Notes under the pieces: generated by a model | What the model was told of the DNA's origin: nothing | Database searches by the model: none | Seen by the model: only the letters and a program-made list of their open reading frames with translations | Made by a program: the position numbers and the translations under genes | Source of the DNA: Paracoccaceae bacterium | Lineage (GTDB): Bacteria; Pseudomonadota; Alphaproteobacteria; Rhodobacterales; Rhodobacteraceae | Length of the DNA: 44,876 bases | Assembly: GCA_029244725.1 (NCBI GenBank) | Contig: JAQWQJ010000095.1 | Span: forward strand, 1-44,876 | Reading direction: 5' to 3' | In this document: positions 26,259 to 34,615 of the stretch, one piece after another | How positions within the stretch are numbered: position 1 is the stretch's first letter | How the letters are laid out: the number at the start of each line of letters is the position of its first letter

Positions 26259-27425
26259 GTGAAAACTCAGATAACTCCGCTACCGCTACCGCTCGCGCTT
26301 ATCGTTGCGGCCACCACGTGGATTGCCGCCGCGCCGGTCGCGGCGCAAGAAAACCTAAACTTCGCCTATGGCACACCTGAGGACTCTGGCGTCGGTCGCG
26401 CAGTCGAAGGCTATGTCGACGCGGTTCAGGAACGCTCTGGCGGGGATTTCCAAGTCACCGGTTTTCCAATGACCTTGCTTACCCAAAGCGAAGCTAGCCC
26501 CGGCGTGCGCGACGGTTTGGCGGATGCGGGATTGGTCATTACCGCGTACTACCCGACCGAATATAGTACCAACTTGTTTTTGCATGAGTTGAACCCGCTG
26601 GTGAATTTGGCTGCTAACCCCAATGGTAAGGAAGCCCTCGCATTCAGCGGCGCGATGTTGGAATACACCTACCTGAAATGCCCGGAATGTATGGCAGAGT
26701 TCGAAGCGCAAAATCAGGTGTATACTGGTGGCGGAGTAACGCCGCTTTATAATCTGCTGTGCAACGGTGCCGCGATCACAACGCTTGAGGACCTGAAGGG
26801 CAAGCGCCTTCGGGCCGGCGGCGCGGGATTTGTTCGCTTTGCGGAACATTTCGGCGCGCAGGGCGTGAGTTTGCCATTGGCCGAAACCTATGAGGCGCTT
26901 GATCAGGGCATCTTGGAATGCGCTATGCTCAGCGCTCCGGAACTCGTTAATTTCAGCCTGCACGAAGTTGTAACGGATGTCACACTCGGTGTGCCAGGTG
27001 GCGTTTACGCCGGAATTGCATCGGCAAACGTCAACAAGGACCGGTGGCTTGCCATGACCGCTGAGCAGCGCGAGACATTGCTGTGGGGTGGCACAAAGAT
27101 GACGACCGGGATCACTTGGGGCTTTTATGCTGACAACGCGGCCGCAATTCAGGATGCCGAGGAACGGGGCATCAAGGTCCACCAGCCGACTGCCGAACTG
27201 ACCGCCGCGGTGCAGGAATTTGTGGTTGCGGACCTGGAAACAGTGTCCAGCCTGTTTCAGGAAAACTACAACGTCGCACGCGCCGACGAGATTGCGACGG
27301 AATTCCGCGCCCTCCTTGAGGACTGGTATGGTCTGGTCGCTGATGTCGAAAGTGAAGAAGAGCTGCACATGCTCTACTGGGATCAGATCGTTTCCAAAAT
27401 CGATCCTGCGACTTACGGGCAGTAA
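26259..27425 (+). CDS. TRAP transporter substrate-binding protein (DctP type)
   Basis: 388 residues, GTG start with GGGAGGA upstream. Signal peptide cut after APVAAQ, so periplasmic. DctP-family core: LKGKRLRAGGAG, YEALDQGILECAML and the hinge helices that follow. It captures an organic acid and hands it to DctQM. The cysteine pair KCPECM is unusual, and the family arginine that clamps carboxylates is plausibly in KRLRAGG. First gene of the importer and almost certainly specific for the compound degraded by the island. Confidence 0.9.
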   Translation: MKTQITPLPLPLALIVAATTWIAAAPVAAQENLNFAYGTPEDSGVGRAVEGYVDAVQERSGGDFQVTGFPMTLLTQSEASPGVRDGLADAGLVITAYYPTEYSTNLFLHELNPLVNLAANPNGKEALAFSGAMLEYTYLKCPECMAEFEAQNQVYTGGGVTPLYNLLCNGAAITTLEDLKGKRLRAGGAGFVRFAEHFGAQGVSLPLAETYEALDQGILECAMLSAPELVNFSLHEVVTDVTLGVPGGVYAGIASANVNKDRWLAMTAEQRETLLWGGTKMTTGITWGFYADNAAAIQDAEERGIKVHQPTAELTAAVQEFVVADLETVSSLFQENYNVARADEIATEFRALLEDWYGLVADVESEEELHMLYWDQIVSKIDPATYGQ

Positions 27426-27438
27426 ACGTCTTTGGTTC

Positions 27439-27467
27439 AACGCCGCGCGGCCTTTCTGCGCGGCGTT
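27439..27467 (+). promoter_or_regulatory. Intercistronic hairpin between dctP and dctQ
   Basis: AACGCCGCGC (27439-27448) pairs perfectly with GCGCGGCGTT (27458-27467) around a nine-base loop, 14 bases after the dctP stop. No U-run follows. Such hairpins after binding-protein genes often protect the upstream message or partly terminate, giving more binding protein than membrane subunit; that role is inferred. Confidence 0.7.
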
Positions 27468-27500
27468 GCATCGGTGCGTAATTGGCGTTTGGGGGCTTTG

Positions 27501-28049
27501 ATGCAGACGATTGGTAGAGCAATATCCAAGGTGGTGTCCGGGACAAACGCCGTAGCGTCTGTGCTGGTCGTTGGCCTCGTGTTGCATGTGACACTTGATG
27601 TGTTCATGCGCTACGTCGTCGGGGTACCTTTGAATTCCACCATTCTATTCGTCTCGACCTACTACATGATCGCGATTGCGTTCCTGCCGTTGGCGCTTGT
27701 GGAAGAAACCGACAGCCACATCGCCGTTGAAATTCTGGCAGAACGGTTTCCCGACAGGGTCCAAACTGTGTTGCTGGTGGTCGCGACAGTTCTGACCGCA
27801 ATTGTGACCGCCGCACTGGCGGTTAGGACCGGACAGGAAGCGATGACGAAATATAATGCGGGTGCGTTTTCCATCGAACCGAGCGGCAAAGTGATCGTCT
27901 GGCCGTCCTATTTCTTCCTACCCATCGGCTTTGGCATGATGTCAGTTGTCGCAGCATGGAAGACCATCGCCATTTTCGCAGGCAAAGACAGCGGTTTTCA
28001 GGCCTTTGCCGTTGAAGACCCCTATCTCACCGGAGACCCCAAACCATGA
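27501..28049 (+). CDS. TRAP transporter small membrane subunit (DctQ type)
   Basis: 182 residues from ATG 27501; the frame from 27432 lies inside the hairpin. Four membrane helices with the DctQ pattern (VTLDVFMRYVVG in the first loop, IAFLPLALVEETDSHIAVE). Overlaps dctM by 4 bases (ATGA). Together they form the sodium-driven importer. Confidence 0.9.
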   Translation: MQTIGRAISKVVSGTNAVASVLVVGLVLHVTLDVFMRYVVGVPLNSTILFVSTYYMIAIAFLPLALVEETDSHIAVEILAERFPDRVQTVLLVVATVLTAIVTAALAVRTGQEAMTKYNAGAFSIEPSGKVIVWPSYFFLPIGFGMMSVVAAWKTIAIFAGKDSGFQAFAVEDPYLTGDPKP

Positions 28050-29356
28050 CCGAGCTCCAATCTGCAGGCGTCTTTGTCGCCATTTTGTTTGGTATGATCC
28101 TGATCCGCATCCCAATTGGGATTGCGATGATCACCGCCTCATTCGGTGGGTTGTGGCTGATGTTCAATTGGAACATTGCCTGGGGTTCGCTTGGGATCGT
28201 CCCGTATTCCTTTGCACATAGCTGGGTGCTAAGCTCGATACCGGCTTTCTTGTTCATGGGATTCATCTGTTATCACGCGCGCCTGACCCATGGCCTGTTC
28301 AACGCAGCGCAGGTCTGGCTCTCCAGACTGCCAGGCGGCCTGGCGATCGCATCGGTTTTTGGCTGCGCCGGGTTTGCCGCCGTGACCGGGTCGTCCGTCG
28401 CCTGTTCTGCCGCGATGGGCAAGATCGCCGTGCCGGAAATGGTGCGCCACCGCTACAATCCGGAACTGGCCACCGGGGCAGTGGCCGCCGCGGGCACCAT
28501 CGGCGCCCTGATCCCGCCATCGATTTTGATGATCCTATTTGGCATCATTTCGCGCCAATCCGTCGGTAAGCTCTTTCTGGGTGGCGTTGTCGTCGGGTTG
28601 ATCACGCTTTTCGCCTACATCCTCGTGATTTATGTGCGGGTAAAGTTGAACCCCGGCCTGGCGCCGCCTGTCGAAATCACTGCAACGCGGTCTGAAAAGA
28701 TCGCGGCGCTGGGTCAGACCTGGCCAGTGCTGATCATCGTGACGGGTGTGTTTGCCGGTCTTTATGGTGGGGCATTTACACCCACCGAAGCTGGTGCAAT
28801 CGGGGCGATACTGTCGCTTGTGGTCGCAACGCTTTATCGCACTTTGACTTTCAAAGCGCTGCGTATGGCTGCGATCGAGACAATCACTACGACAGCGGCC
28901 TTGCTGATCATTGCGATCGGGGCCAGCCTGTTGACGCGGTTTCTGGCCCTGTCGGGGATCGGGGACGTGATCTCCTCAACAATCCTGTCATTTGGGGCAT
29001 CTCCGCTGATGATCATGACGGGCATTGTTGTTGTCTATCTGTTGCTGGGGATGATGCTGGAACCGGTGGGTGCGATGTTGCTGACCCTGCCCATTGTGCT
29101 GCCTCTTGTGGAGGAAACCGGCTATAGCATGCTGTGGTTCGGAGTTGTGCTGGTCAAGCTGCTTGAGATTGGAATGATCACCCCGCCCATGGGAATGAAT
29201 GTGTTTGTGATCAAAGGGGTCGTCGGCAATATCGCGACGCTGTCAATGATCTTTCGCGGTGTGTTCTGGTTTGTTCTGATCGACCTGGCGATCGTTGCAT
29301 TGTTGATTTCATTCCCCGACATCGTGCTGTTCCTGCCGAATTTGATTGCGAGGTGA
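28046..29356 (+). CDS. TRAP transporter large permease subunit (DctM type)
   Basis: 436 residues, about twelve hydrophobic segments. Family signatures AAGTIGALIPPSILMILFGI, GGAFTPTEAGAIGA and GMITPPMGMNVFVIKG. It carries the substrate with sodium across the inner membrane. Normal length. The stop at 29354 is followed by 66 further open codons in the same frame. Confidence 0.93.
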   Translation: MTELQSAGVFVAILFGMILIRIPIGIAMITASFGGLWLMFNWNIAWGSLGIVPYSFAHSWVLSSIPAFLFMGFICYHARLTHGLFNAAQVWLSRLPGGLAIASVFGCAGFAAVTGSSVACSAAMGKIAVPEMVRHRYNPELATGAVAAAGTIGALIPPSILMILFGIISRQSVGKLFLGGVVVGLITLFAYILVIYVRVKLNPGLAPPVEITATRSEKIAALGQTWPVLIIVTGVFAGLYGGAFTPTEAGAIGAILSLVVATLYRTLTFKALRMAAIETITTTAALLIIAIGASLLTRFLALSGIGDVISSTILSFGASPLMIMTGIVVVYLLLGMMLEPVGAMLLTLPIVLPLVEETGYSMLWFGVVLVKLLEIGMITPPMGMNVFVIKGVVGNIATLSMIFRGVFWFVLIDLAIVALLISFPDIVLFLPNLIAR

Positions 29357-29383
29357 GCGGCCCAAATCGCCAAACCTTCTGGT

Positions 29384-29557
29384 TTGAAGGCCTTAGTTTC
29401 AGATCCCGTTAAAGACCCGAGGCTGGCAGCTTTGATTAACGAGAATCTATCCACTCATATGCGACGACCGCAACAGGAAAACAGGCAAGACATTTCAGAC
29501 CGGCGCGAGCGCGTTTTGGTGACTGCTCTGAAAGAACATTTGAAGGAACAAAGGTGA
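29384..29557 (+). CDS. Possible small protein between dctM and the ring-fission operon
   Basis: The dctM frame stays open for 66 codons after its stop (29357-29554). An in-frame TTG at 29384 would give 57 residues, and the product is charged and helical (KDPRLAALINENLSTHMRR, VLVTALKEHLKEQ). It ends 6 bases before the next start. No clear ribosome site and no family recognised. It may be the surviving tail of a lost gene rather than a functional one. Confidence 0.3.
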   Translation: MKALVSDPVKDPRLAALINENLSTHMRRPQQENRQDISDRRERVLVTALKEHLKEQR

Positions 29558-29563
29558 GCAATA

Positions 29564-30343
29564 ATGAAGTACGAAACCATTCTTTATCAGGAATCCGGAC
29601 CGGTCGGAACGATTACGCTTAACCGGCCGGACGATGGCAACATGTTCACCGTTCAGATGTGTCATGAAATCCGGGATTGCATCGAAGCGATGCGCCGCGA
29701 AACACGGACACGGGTGCTGGTTATAACCGGTGCTGGCGATCGTTTCTTCTGCATCGGCGGTCGCAAGGACGGCATGGAAGACACCAAACTTTATGCCGGT
29801 GTTCTGCCCACGCTTGAAATGTATGAAGCCATCGATCGTCTGCAAAAGCCGGTGATCGCCAGTGTCAACGGATACGCCGTCGGTGGTGGCAACGTCCTTC
29901 AGGTGGTCTGCGACATGACCATTGCCAAAGAAAGTGCGGTATTCCGTCAGGTCGGCCCAATGATGGGGTCTTTCGACGCGGGTTATGGCACCTGGTATCT
30001 GGAAGATCTCGTTGGCAAGAAAAAGGCCAAGGAGATGTGGTATTGCAATCCAAAGATCAGCGCATCCGAAGCGCTGGAAATCGGGCTTGTTAATCGGGTT
30101 GTGCCCGACGATCAGCTTGCCGCAAAAACCCGCGATTTCGCTCTGGAGGTTGCCGAGAGGGGCTCGTTCGCGCTGGCCTCCATCAAAAGCGCCTTCAACG
30201 CGCGCCATGGCGGGGTCGGCGGGTTGGCCCGTGTCGCCCATGACCTGTTGTTGCCGCAATATTTAGGGAGCGGTGAATCCCAGGAGCTTCGGGAAGCTTT
30301 TGCCGAGAAACGGACGCCAGACGCTGGTCGTTTTGGACAATGA
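29564..30343 (+). CDS. BadI/MenB-type crotonase, candidate ring hydrolase
   Basis: 259 residues. Crotonase fold, but of the branch containing 2-ketocyclohexanecarboxyl-CoA hydrolase (BadI) and naphthoate synthase (MenB): GYAVGGGNVLQVVCDMTIA, QVGPMMGSFDAGYGTWYLE and GKKKAKEMWY closely resemble both as I recall them. The two glutamates of enoyl-CoA hydratases are replaced (GGGN110 rather than GGGxE, and Asp138 in the second site), as in BadI. Roseobacters use ubiquinone and no men genes are nearby, so ring cleavage is more likely than menaquinone synthesis. BadI adds water to a cyclic beta-keto-CoA and yields pimeloyl-CoA. EchA20-like steroid-ring hydrolases are an alternative. First gene of the long operon; AAAGG precedes the ATG. 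Confidence 0.8.
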   Translation: MKYETILYQESGPVGTITLNRPDDGNMFTVQMCHEIRDCIEAMRRETRTRVLVITGAGDRFFCIGGRKDGMEDTKLYAGVLPTLEMYEAIDRLQKPVIASVNGYAVGGGNVLQVVCDMTIAKESAVFRQVGPMMGSFDAGYGTWYLEDLVGKKKAKEMWYCNPKISASEALEIGLVNRVVPDDQLAAKTRDFALEVAERGSFALASIKSAFNARHGGVGGLARVAHDLLLPQYLGSGESQELREAFAEKRTPDAGRFGQ

Positions 30344-30350
30344 GCAGAAA

Positions 30351-31982
30351 ATGAGACCGTTTCTTACCCTACACCAGCCAAACCTGGCGCGGCGTTACTA
30401 CGCGTCGGGTCTTTGGCAGGATCAATCGTTTTATGATCTTCTGGCGCTGCACGCTGATACCACCCCCAATGTGCAAGCCCTGAAGGACGGGCGGCAGTCT
30501 TTGAGCTGGTCAGAGCTGCGGGATCGGACGGATGCTGTTGCCGCTAAGTTTGACGGGCTGGGATTGGTTGCCGGTGACCTGGTTTCCATTTGGATGTCGA
30601 ACCGGCTGGAGGCAATTGTGGTTTTCCTCGCCTGCTCTCGGCAGGGGCTGGTTTGCAATCCTTCACTGCACAGGACCTATACGACCCGTGACATCATCAC
30701 CCTGATGGAACGGCTTGAAGCCCGGGTTTTGATCAGGGAGCCGAATTGGGGTGCCGATGATGCCGATGAAGCCGATGTTGATGGCGATGCCTTGATCGGC
30801 GAAGTTGTGTCTTTGAAGGCAGTGCTTGCCCCGGATGCTTTGCCGCGCAGCACAGATACGCCGTTGCCACCGGTTAAAAGTGACCCGGATGCGGTGGGCT
30901 ATCTGGCCTTTACGTCCGGCACGACGGGGGATCCCAAATGCGTCATGCATTCCGCCAATACACTTCTGTCCAATGCGCGGGACATGGTTGGCGATTGGGG
31001 CTTGGATGCCGATACCCGTTTGCTTGTCCTCAGCCCGCTTTCACATCACATCGCATGGGTTGCCGTCGGGCAATGGCTGCTCTCTGGCTGCATGCTGATC
31101 ACCAACGATGCCCCCCGTGGTGTTGGCGGGTTGGACTGGTTGCTGGAAAATGATCCCACCTATGTCATGGGTGTGCCCACCCATGCGATGGATATCCTCG
31201 AGGCGTTCAATGCCCGCAAGCTGACGGCGCTGGGCCGGGTAGAGGTGTTTTATCTGGCGGGCAGCCCGATCCCTCAGGTCGTGGCGGAATCCTTCGTCGA
31301 ACTGGGGATTAAGCCGCAGAATGTCTATGGCATGACGGAAAACTCCTCGCATCAATTTACCCATCCCGATGACGATCAGGAAACCTGGATCCAAACTTGC
31401 GGCCGTGGCGGTCGCGCCTATGAGGTTCAGATCTTTGACGTGCAAGACCAGAACCAAACCGTGCCGGTTGGGCAGATTGGCCAAATCGGTGGTCGTGGTG
31501 CGGCGCTTATGCTGGGATATTTTGCCAACCAACAGGCGACGGCGGCGAGTTTCAACGACGATGGCTGGTTCCTGTCCGGCGATCTCGGTTCTTTGGATGC
31601 CGATGGCAACCTGCGGATTGAAGGTCGCCTAAAGGATGTCATCATTCGTGGCGGCCACAATATTTACCCGGCCCAGATCGAAGATTACGTGCTTCGGCGC
31701 GAAGATATCAAAAAGGCCGCGGCCTTTGGTGTGCCGGATGATCGTTTGGGCGAACGGGTTTGTCTGGCGGTGCAGGGCACACCGGACCCGGAACAGGTAC
31801 TGAAATTTCTGACCAATCAGGGCCTGTCGGTCTATGACATGCCCGAATATTTCCTGCGGCTTGAGGAATTTCCACTGACGGCCAGCGGCAAGATCCTCAA
31901 ACGAAATCTGGTTGAAATGGTCCGGCAGGGAACGCTTGTGCCCGACCCCCTGCGCCACAGCCTCAAAAAGGAGAATACCTGA
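30351..31982 (+). CDS. AMP-forming acyl-CoA ligase (AliA-like)
   Basis: 543 residues from ATG 30351, seven bases after the previous stop; an upstream frame from 30273 overlaps the crotonase and is unlikely. Adenylation motifs: FTSGTTGDPKCVMHS (P-loop), YGMTENSSHQF, DDGWFLSGDLG, GRLKDVIIRGGHNI and the catalytic lysine in ASGKILKR. The N-terminal ARRYYASGLWQDQSFYDLL resembles the start of cyclohexanecarboxylate-CoA ligase (AliA). It activates the imported acid to its CoA thioester. Intact, unlike the fragment at 20971-21495. Confidence 0.85.
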   Translation: MRPFLTLHQPNLARRYYASGLWQDQSFYDLLALHADTTPNVQALKDGRQSLSWSELRDRTDAVAAKFDGLGLVAGDLVSIWMSNRLEAIVVFLACSRQGLVCNPSLHRTYTTRDIITLMERLEARVLIREPNWGADDADEADVDGDALIGEVVSLKAVLAPDALPRSTDTPLPPVKSDPDAVGYLAFTSGTTGDPKCVMHSANTLLSNARDMVGDWGLDADTRLLVLSPLSHHIAWVAVGQWLLSGCMLITNDAPRGVGGLDWLLENDPTYVMGVPTHAMDILEAFNARKLTALGRVEVFYLAGSPIPQVVAESFVELGIKPQNVYGMTENSSHQFTHPDDDQETWIQTCGRGGRAYEVQIFDVQDQNQTVPVGQIGQIGGRGAALMLGYFANQQATAASFNDDGWFLSGDLGSLDADGNLRIEGRLKDVIIRGGHNIYPAQIEDYVLRREDIKKAAAFGVPDDRLGERVCLAVQGTPDPEQVLKFLTNQGLSVYDMPEYFLRLEEFPLTASGKILKRNLVEMVRQGTLVPDPLRHSLKKENT

Positions 31983-32749
31983 TGTCGGTCGATCTGGAAT
32001 TCAGAGATGGTGCCGCGATCATGACGCTGAATCGTCCCGAAGCATTGAATGCTTTGTCCTTCGCCATTCTTGGTGAAATCAGCCGCGTGTTTGACAAGGC
32101 CGCTGCCTCAAAAGCGCGGGTTTTGTTGATCCGGGGGGCTGGCGAGAAGGCATTCTGCGCCGGTGCGGATATCAAGGAGTTGCGGCACAGGGATTTGATG
32201 GCGCAGAAACAGGGGGCGGAATTTGGGCAGTCGGTGTTTGCCAGGCTGCCCAGTCTTGGGATGCCGTCGGTTGCGTTGATCAACGGCTATGCCTTTGGTG
32301 GCGGGCTGGAGCTTGCTCTGGCCTGCACGTTTCGCCTTGCCGTGGAAAAGGCCAAAATGGGTCTGCCCGAAATCAAGCTTGGGCTAATTCCCGGCTATGG
32401 CGGCACCCAGCGCCTGCCCAGAATGATCGGTGAAGCGCGCGCGTTGGAGATGATCATGACCGGTCGAACCATCGACGCGTCAGAGGCATTGCAGATCGGT
32501 CTGGTGAACCAGCTATATGATGGCGACCCGATTGACGCGGGGTTGCGTTTTTCCGCCGGTTTCATCGGTTATGGCCTGCCGGCGCTTTCCTTTGCGCATC
32601 AGGCGGTCATCCGCGCCGGGGACACAACCCTAAAAGAGGGGCTGCAAATCGAGGCCGATCTGTCGACGTTGGCCTTTCAAACCGCCGACGCCGAGGAAGG
32701 CATGGCGGCCTTTGAAGAAAAACGCAAACCGGAGTTTCGCGATGCTTGA
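31982..32749 (+). CDS. Enoyl-CoA hydratase (BadK-like)
   Basis: 255 residues; start shares one base with the preceding stop. A standard enoyl-CoA hydratase with both catalytic glutamates: GGGLELALACTFRLA and MGLPEIKLGLIPGYGGTQRL. CAGADIKEL forms the oxyanion hole. It would hydrate the ring double bond made by the dehydrogenase at 33449, the BadK step. Overlaps the next gene by eight bases. Confidence 0.88.
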   Translation: MSVDLEFRDGAAIMTLNRPEALNALSFAILGEISRVFDKAAASKARVLLIRGAGEKAFCAGADIKELRHRDLMAQKQGAEFGQSVFARLPSLGMPSVALINGYAFGGGLELALACTFRLAVEKAKMGLPEIKLGLIPGYGGTQRLPRMIGEARALEMIMTGRTIDASEALQIGLVNQLYDGDPIDAGLRFSAGFIGYGLPALSFAHQAVIRAGDTTLKEGLQIEADLSTLAFQTADAEEGMAAFEEKRKPEFRDA

Positions 32750-33449
32750 GGGGCAGATCATCGTCACGGGTGCCAGCCGTGGAATAGGCGCCGCCATCGC
32801 CACGGACCTGGAAAACCGGGGTTACAATGTGGTCGGACTGTCCCGAGGTGGCCAATCCGCCGCCGGGCGGGGCATTGCCTGCGATGTGACCGACGAAAAT
32901 GCTCTGCGCCAGACGTTCAGTGGAATTGCCGCCGCCGGGTCCATCGTTGGGCTGGTGAACAACGCAGGGCTGCATCTGACCGCGCCTTCGGCCGAACTTT
33001 TGACGAAGGACTATGAACAGGTCATGGCGATCAATGCGACATCGGTGATGGCCGCGTCCAGAGAGGTTTATCCATATATGCGCTCTGCGGGGGGCGGTTC
33101 GATCATCAATATCGGCTCGTTTTTCGATAAGATGGGCGTATCGGCAAACCTTGCTTATTGCGCGTCCAAGGCGGCGGTGGCGGCCATCACCCGATGTCTG
33201 GCCGTCGAATGGTCCAAGGATGACATCCGGGTTCTCAATGTGGCGCCGGGGTATGTTGCCACCGATCTCAACCGGGAATTTCTGTCAAAAGACCGCGTAA
33301 AGGCCTATTTGGCCAAACGCATTCCGTCGGGCAAGCCGGGCGAGGCTGGCGATGTCGCGCGCATGGTCGGCGCGATATTTGACGCCGATATTCCATTTTT
33401 TACCGGCGAGACAATATACCTCGACGGCGGTCAGGGGATGAACCACTGA
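32742..33449 (+). CDS. Short-chain dehydrogenase (BadH role proposed)
   Basis: 235 residues from ATG 32742. TGASRGIGAA loop, VNNAG, Ser in IINIGSFFDKM, YCASK (Tyr-x3-Lys) and GETIYLDGGQG. Position inside the hydratase, dehydrogenase and ring-hydrolase cluster suggests oxidation of the 2-hydroxy ring acyl-CoA to the 2-keto form, the BadH reaction. It is shorter than BadH (about 255 residues), and Ser-Arg after beta-2 (GLSRGG) hints at NADP or mixed cofactor use, so the assignment rests on context. Confidence 0.8.
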   Translation: MLEGQIIVTGASRGIGAAIATDLENRGYNVVGLSRGGQSAAGRGIACDVTDENALRQTFSGIAAAGSIVGLVNNAGLHLTAPSAELLTKDYEQVMAINATSVMAASREVYPYMRSAGGGSIINIGSFFDKMGVSANLAYCASKAAVAAITRCLAVEWSKDDIRVLNVAPGYVATDLNREFLSKDRVKAYLAKRIPSGKPGEAGDVARMVGAIFDADIPFFTGETIYLDGGQGMNH

Positions 33450-34615
33450 TGAGTATTTTTGAACAAATGGCGCGGCACCGAAACTGGGCCGAAGACGAAC
33501 GCATTATTCTCGATCAGGTCGGGCGGGTTTGTAACGACATCATCGCCCCCAACGCCGAACGCTTTGATCGCAGCGGCGAATTTCCCTGGGACAATGTTGC
33601 CGCGCTGAATGACCTTGGTCTTAATACGATATTTGTTCCCGAGGAATTCGGCGGTATGCCAACCTCTTACGCGCTTTATCTGGAATGCGTGAAAATGATC
33701 TCCGAGGCCTGTGCCTCGACCGGGATCATATATGCCACCAACTTTCATGGCATGAAGCCGATCATTGATTTCGGCACAGCAGAGCAAAAACAACGGCTGT
33801 TGCCACGAATTGCGGATGGCGGTTTGGGCGCATTGGCCATCACCGAAACCTCTGCCGGGTCCGACGCTACCGGCATGAAGACCCGTTTCACACCGGACGG
33901 CGATGACATCATTGTCGATGGGTCCAAGGTGTTTATCACCAATGGCGATGTTGCCGACCTATACCTGCTGTTCGGGAAATGGTCTGAGATTGACGATGAC
34001 CGTCGATCCATATCTGTTCTTGCCTTTGAAAAGGGCACCGCTGGGTTTGAGGTCATCCGCAAGGAAGAGAAGATGGGTCACCGGGCCTCTTCCACTGCCG
34101 CACTGGCCTTCAATGGCTGCCGGGTCCCCCGCGCCAACCTGATTGGTGCGCCGGGTGATGGTTTGAGCATCCTGTTGGCCTCTCTTAACAAATCCCGACC
34201 CAGTGTTGCTGCCCATGCCTTTGGCATCGCGCGCGCCGCCTTTGGGGATATGATCGCCTATACCAACCAACGGGTGCAGTCGCGTCGTGCGGTGATCGAT
34301 TTTCAGGGCAACCAGTTCATGATTGCTGATTTGGCCAGCGAACTGGCGATGGTGGAAAAATGGATCGATTATGTCGCCGGTCTGGTCGATGGCGGTGCAG
34401 ATGATTTTGGTCTGGAAGCGTCGATCGCGAAAATGCGGGCCTCTGATCTGGCCATGCGGATGGCAACAGATTGCGTGCAGATGCATGGCGGCTATGGGTA
34501 TTGCGCCGATTATCGCGCCGAACGCCTGATGCGGGACGCCAAGATCACGCAAATCTGGGAGGGAACCAATCAGGTGCACCGTCAGCTTATTGGCAGGAGT
34601 TTCAAGGAAAAATGA
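33449..34615 (+). CDS. Acyl-CoA dehydrogenase (AliB role proposed)
   Basis: 388 residues, a full acyl-CoA dehydrogenase. Typical motifs are LGALAITETSAGSD with a GSKVFITNG strand, the C-terminal DCVQMHGGYGY, and the catalytic glutamate in QIWEGTNQVHR. An FAD enzyme passing electrons to ETF. In context it would introduce the 1,2 double bond in a ring acyl-CoA, the AliB step. Start overlaps the preceding stop by one base, and its end overlaps the next gene (ATGA). Confidence 0.9.
   Translation: MSIFEQMARHRNWAEDERIILDQVGRVCNDIIAPNAERFDRSGEFPWDNVAALNDLGLNTIFVPEEFGGMPTSYALYLECVKMISEACASTGIIYATNFHGMKPIIDFGTAEQKQRLLPRIADGGLGALAITETSAGSDATGMKTRFTPDGDDIIVDGSKVFITNGDVADLYLLFGKWSEIDDDRRSISVLAFEKGTAGFEVIRKEEKMGHRASSTAALAFNGCRVPRANLIGAPGDGLSILLASLNKSRPSVAAHAFGIARAAFGDMIAYTNQRVQSRRAVIDFQGNQFMIADLASELAMVEKWIDYVAGLVDGGADDFGLEASIAKMRASDLAMRMATDCVQMHGGYGYCADYRAERLMRDAKITQIWEGTNQVHRQLIGRSFKEK

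Noticed and set aside
26355-27587. 410-codon minus-strand open frame
   Set aside because: Antisense to the TRAP binding-protein gene, which has signal peptide and family motifs. Shadow of codon bias.
29564-30343. Menaquinone enzyme MenB
   Set aside because: Motifs are compatible, but no other men genes are present and neighbours are acyl-CoA catabolic genes. The BadI-type reading fits better, though a phylogeny is needed.
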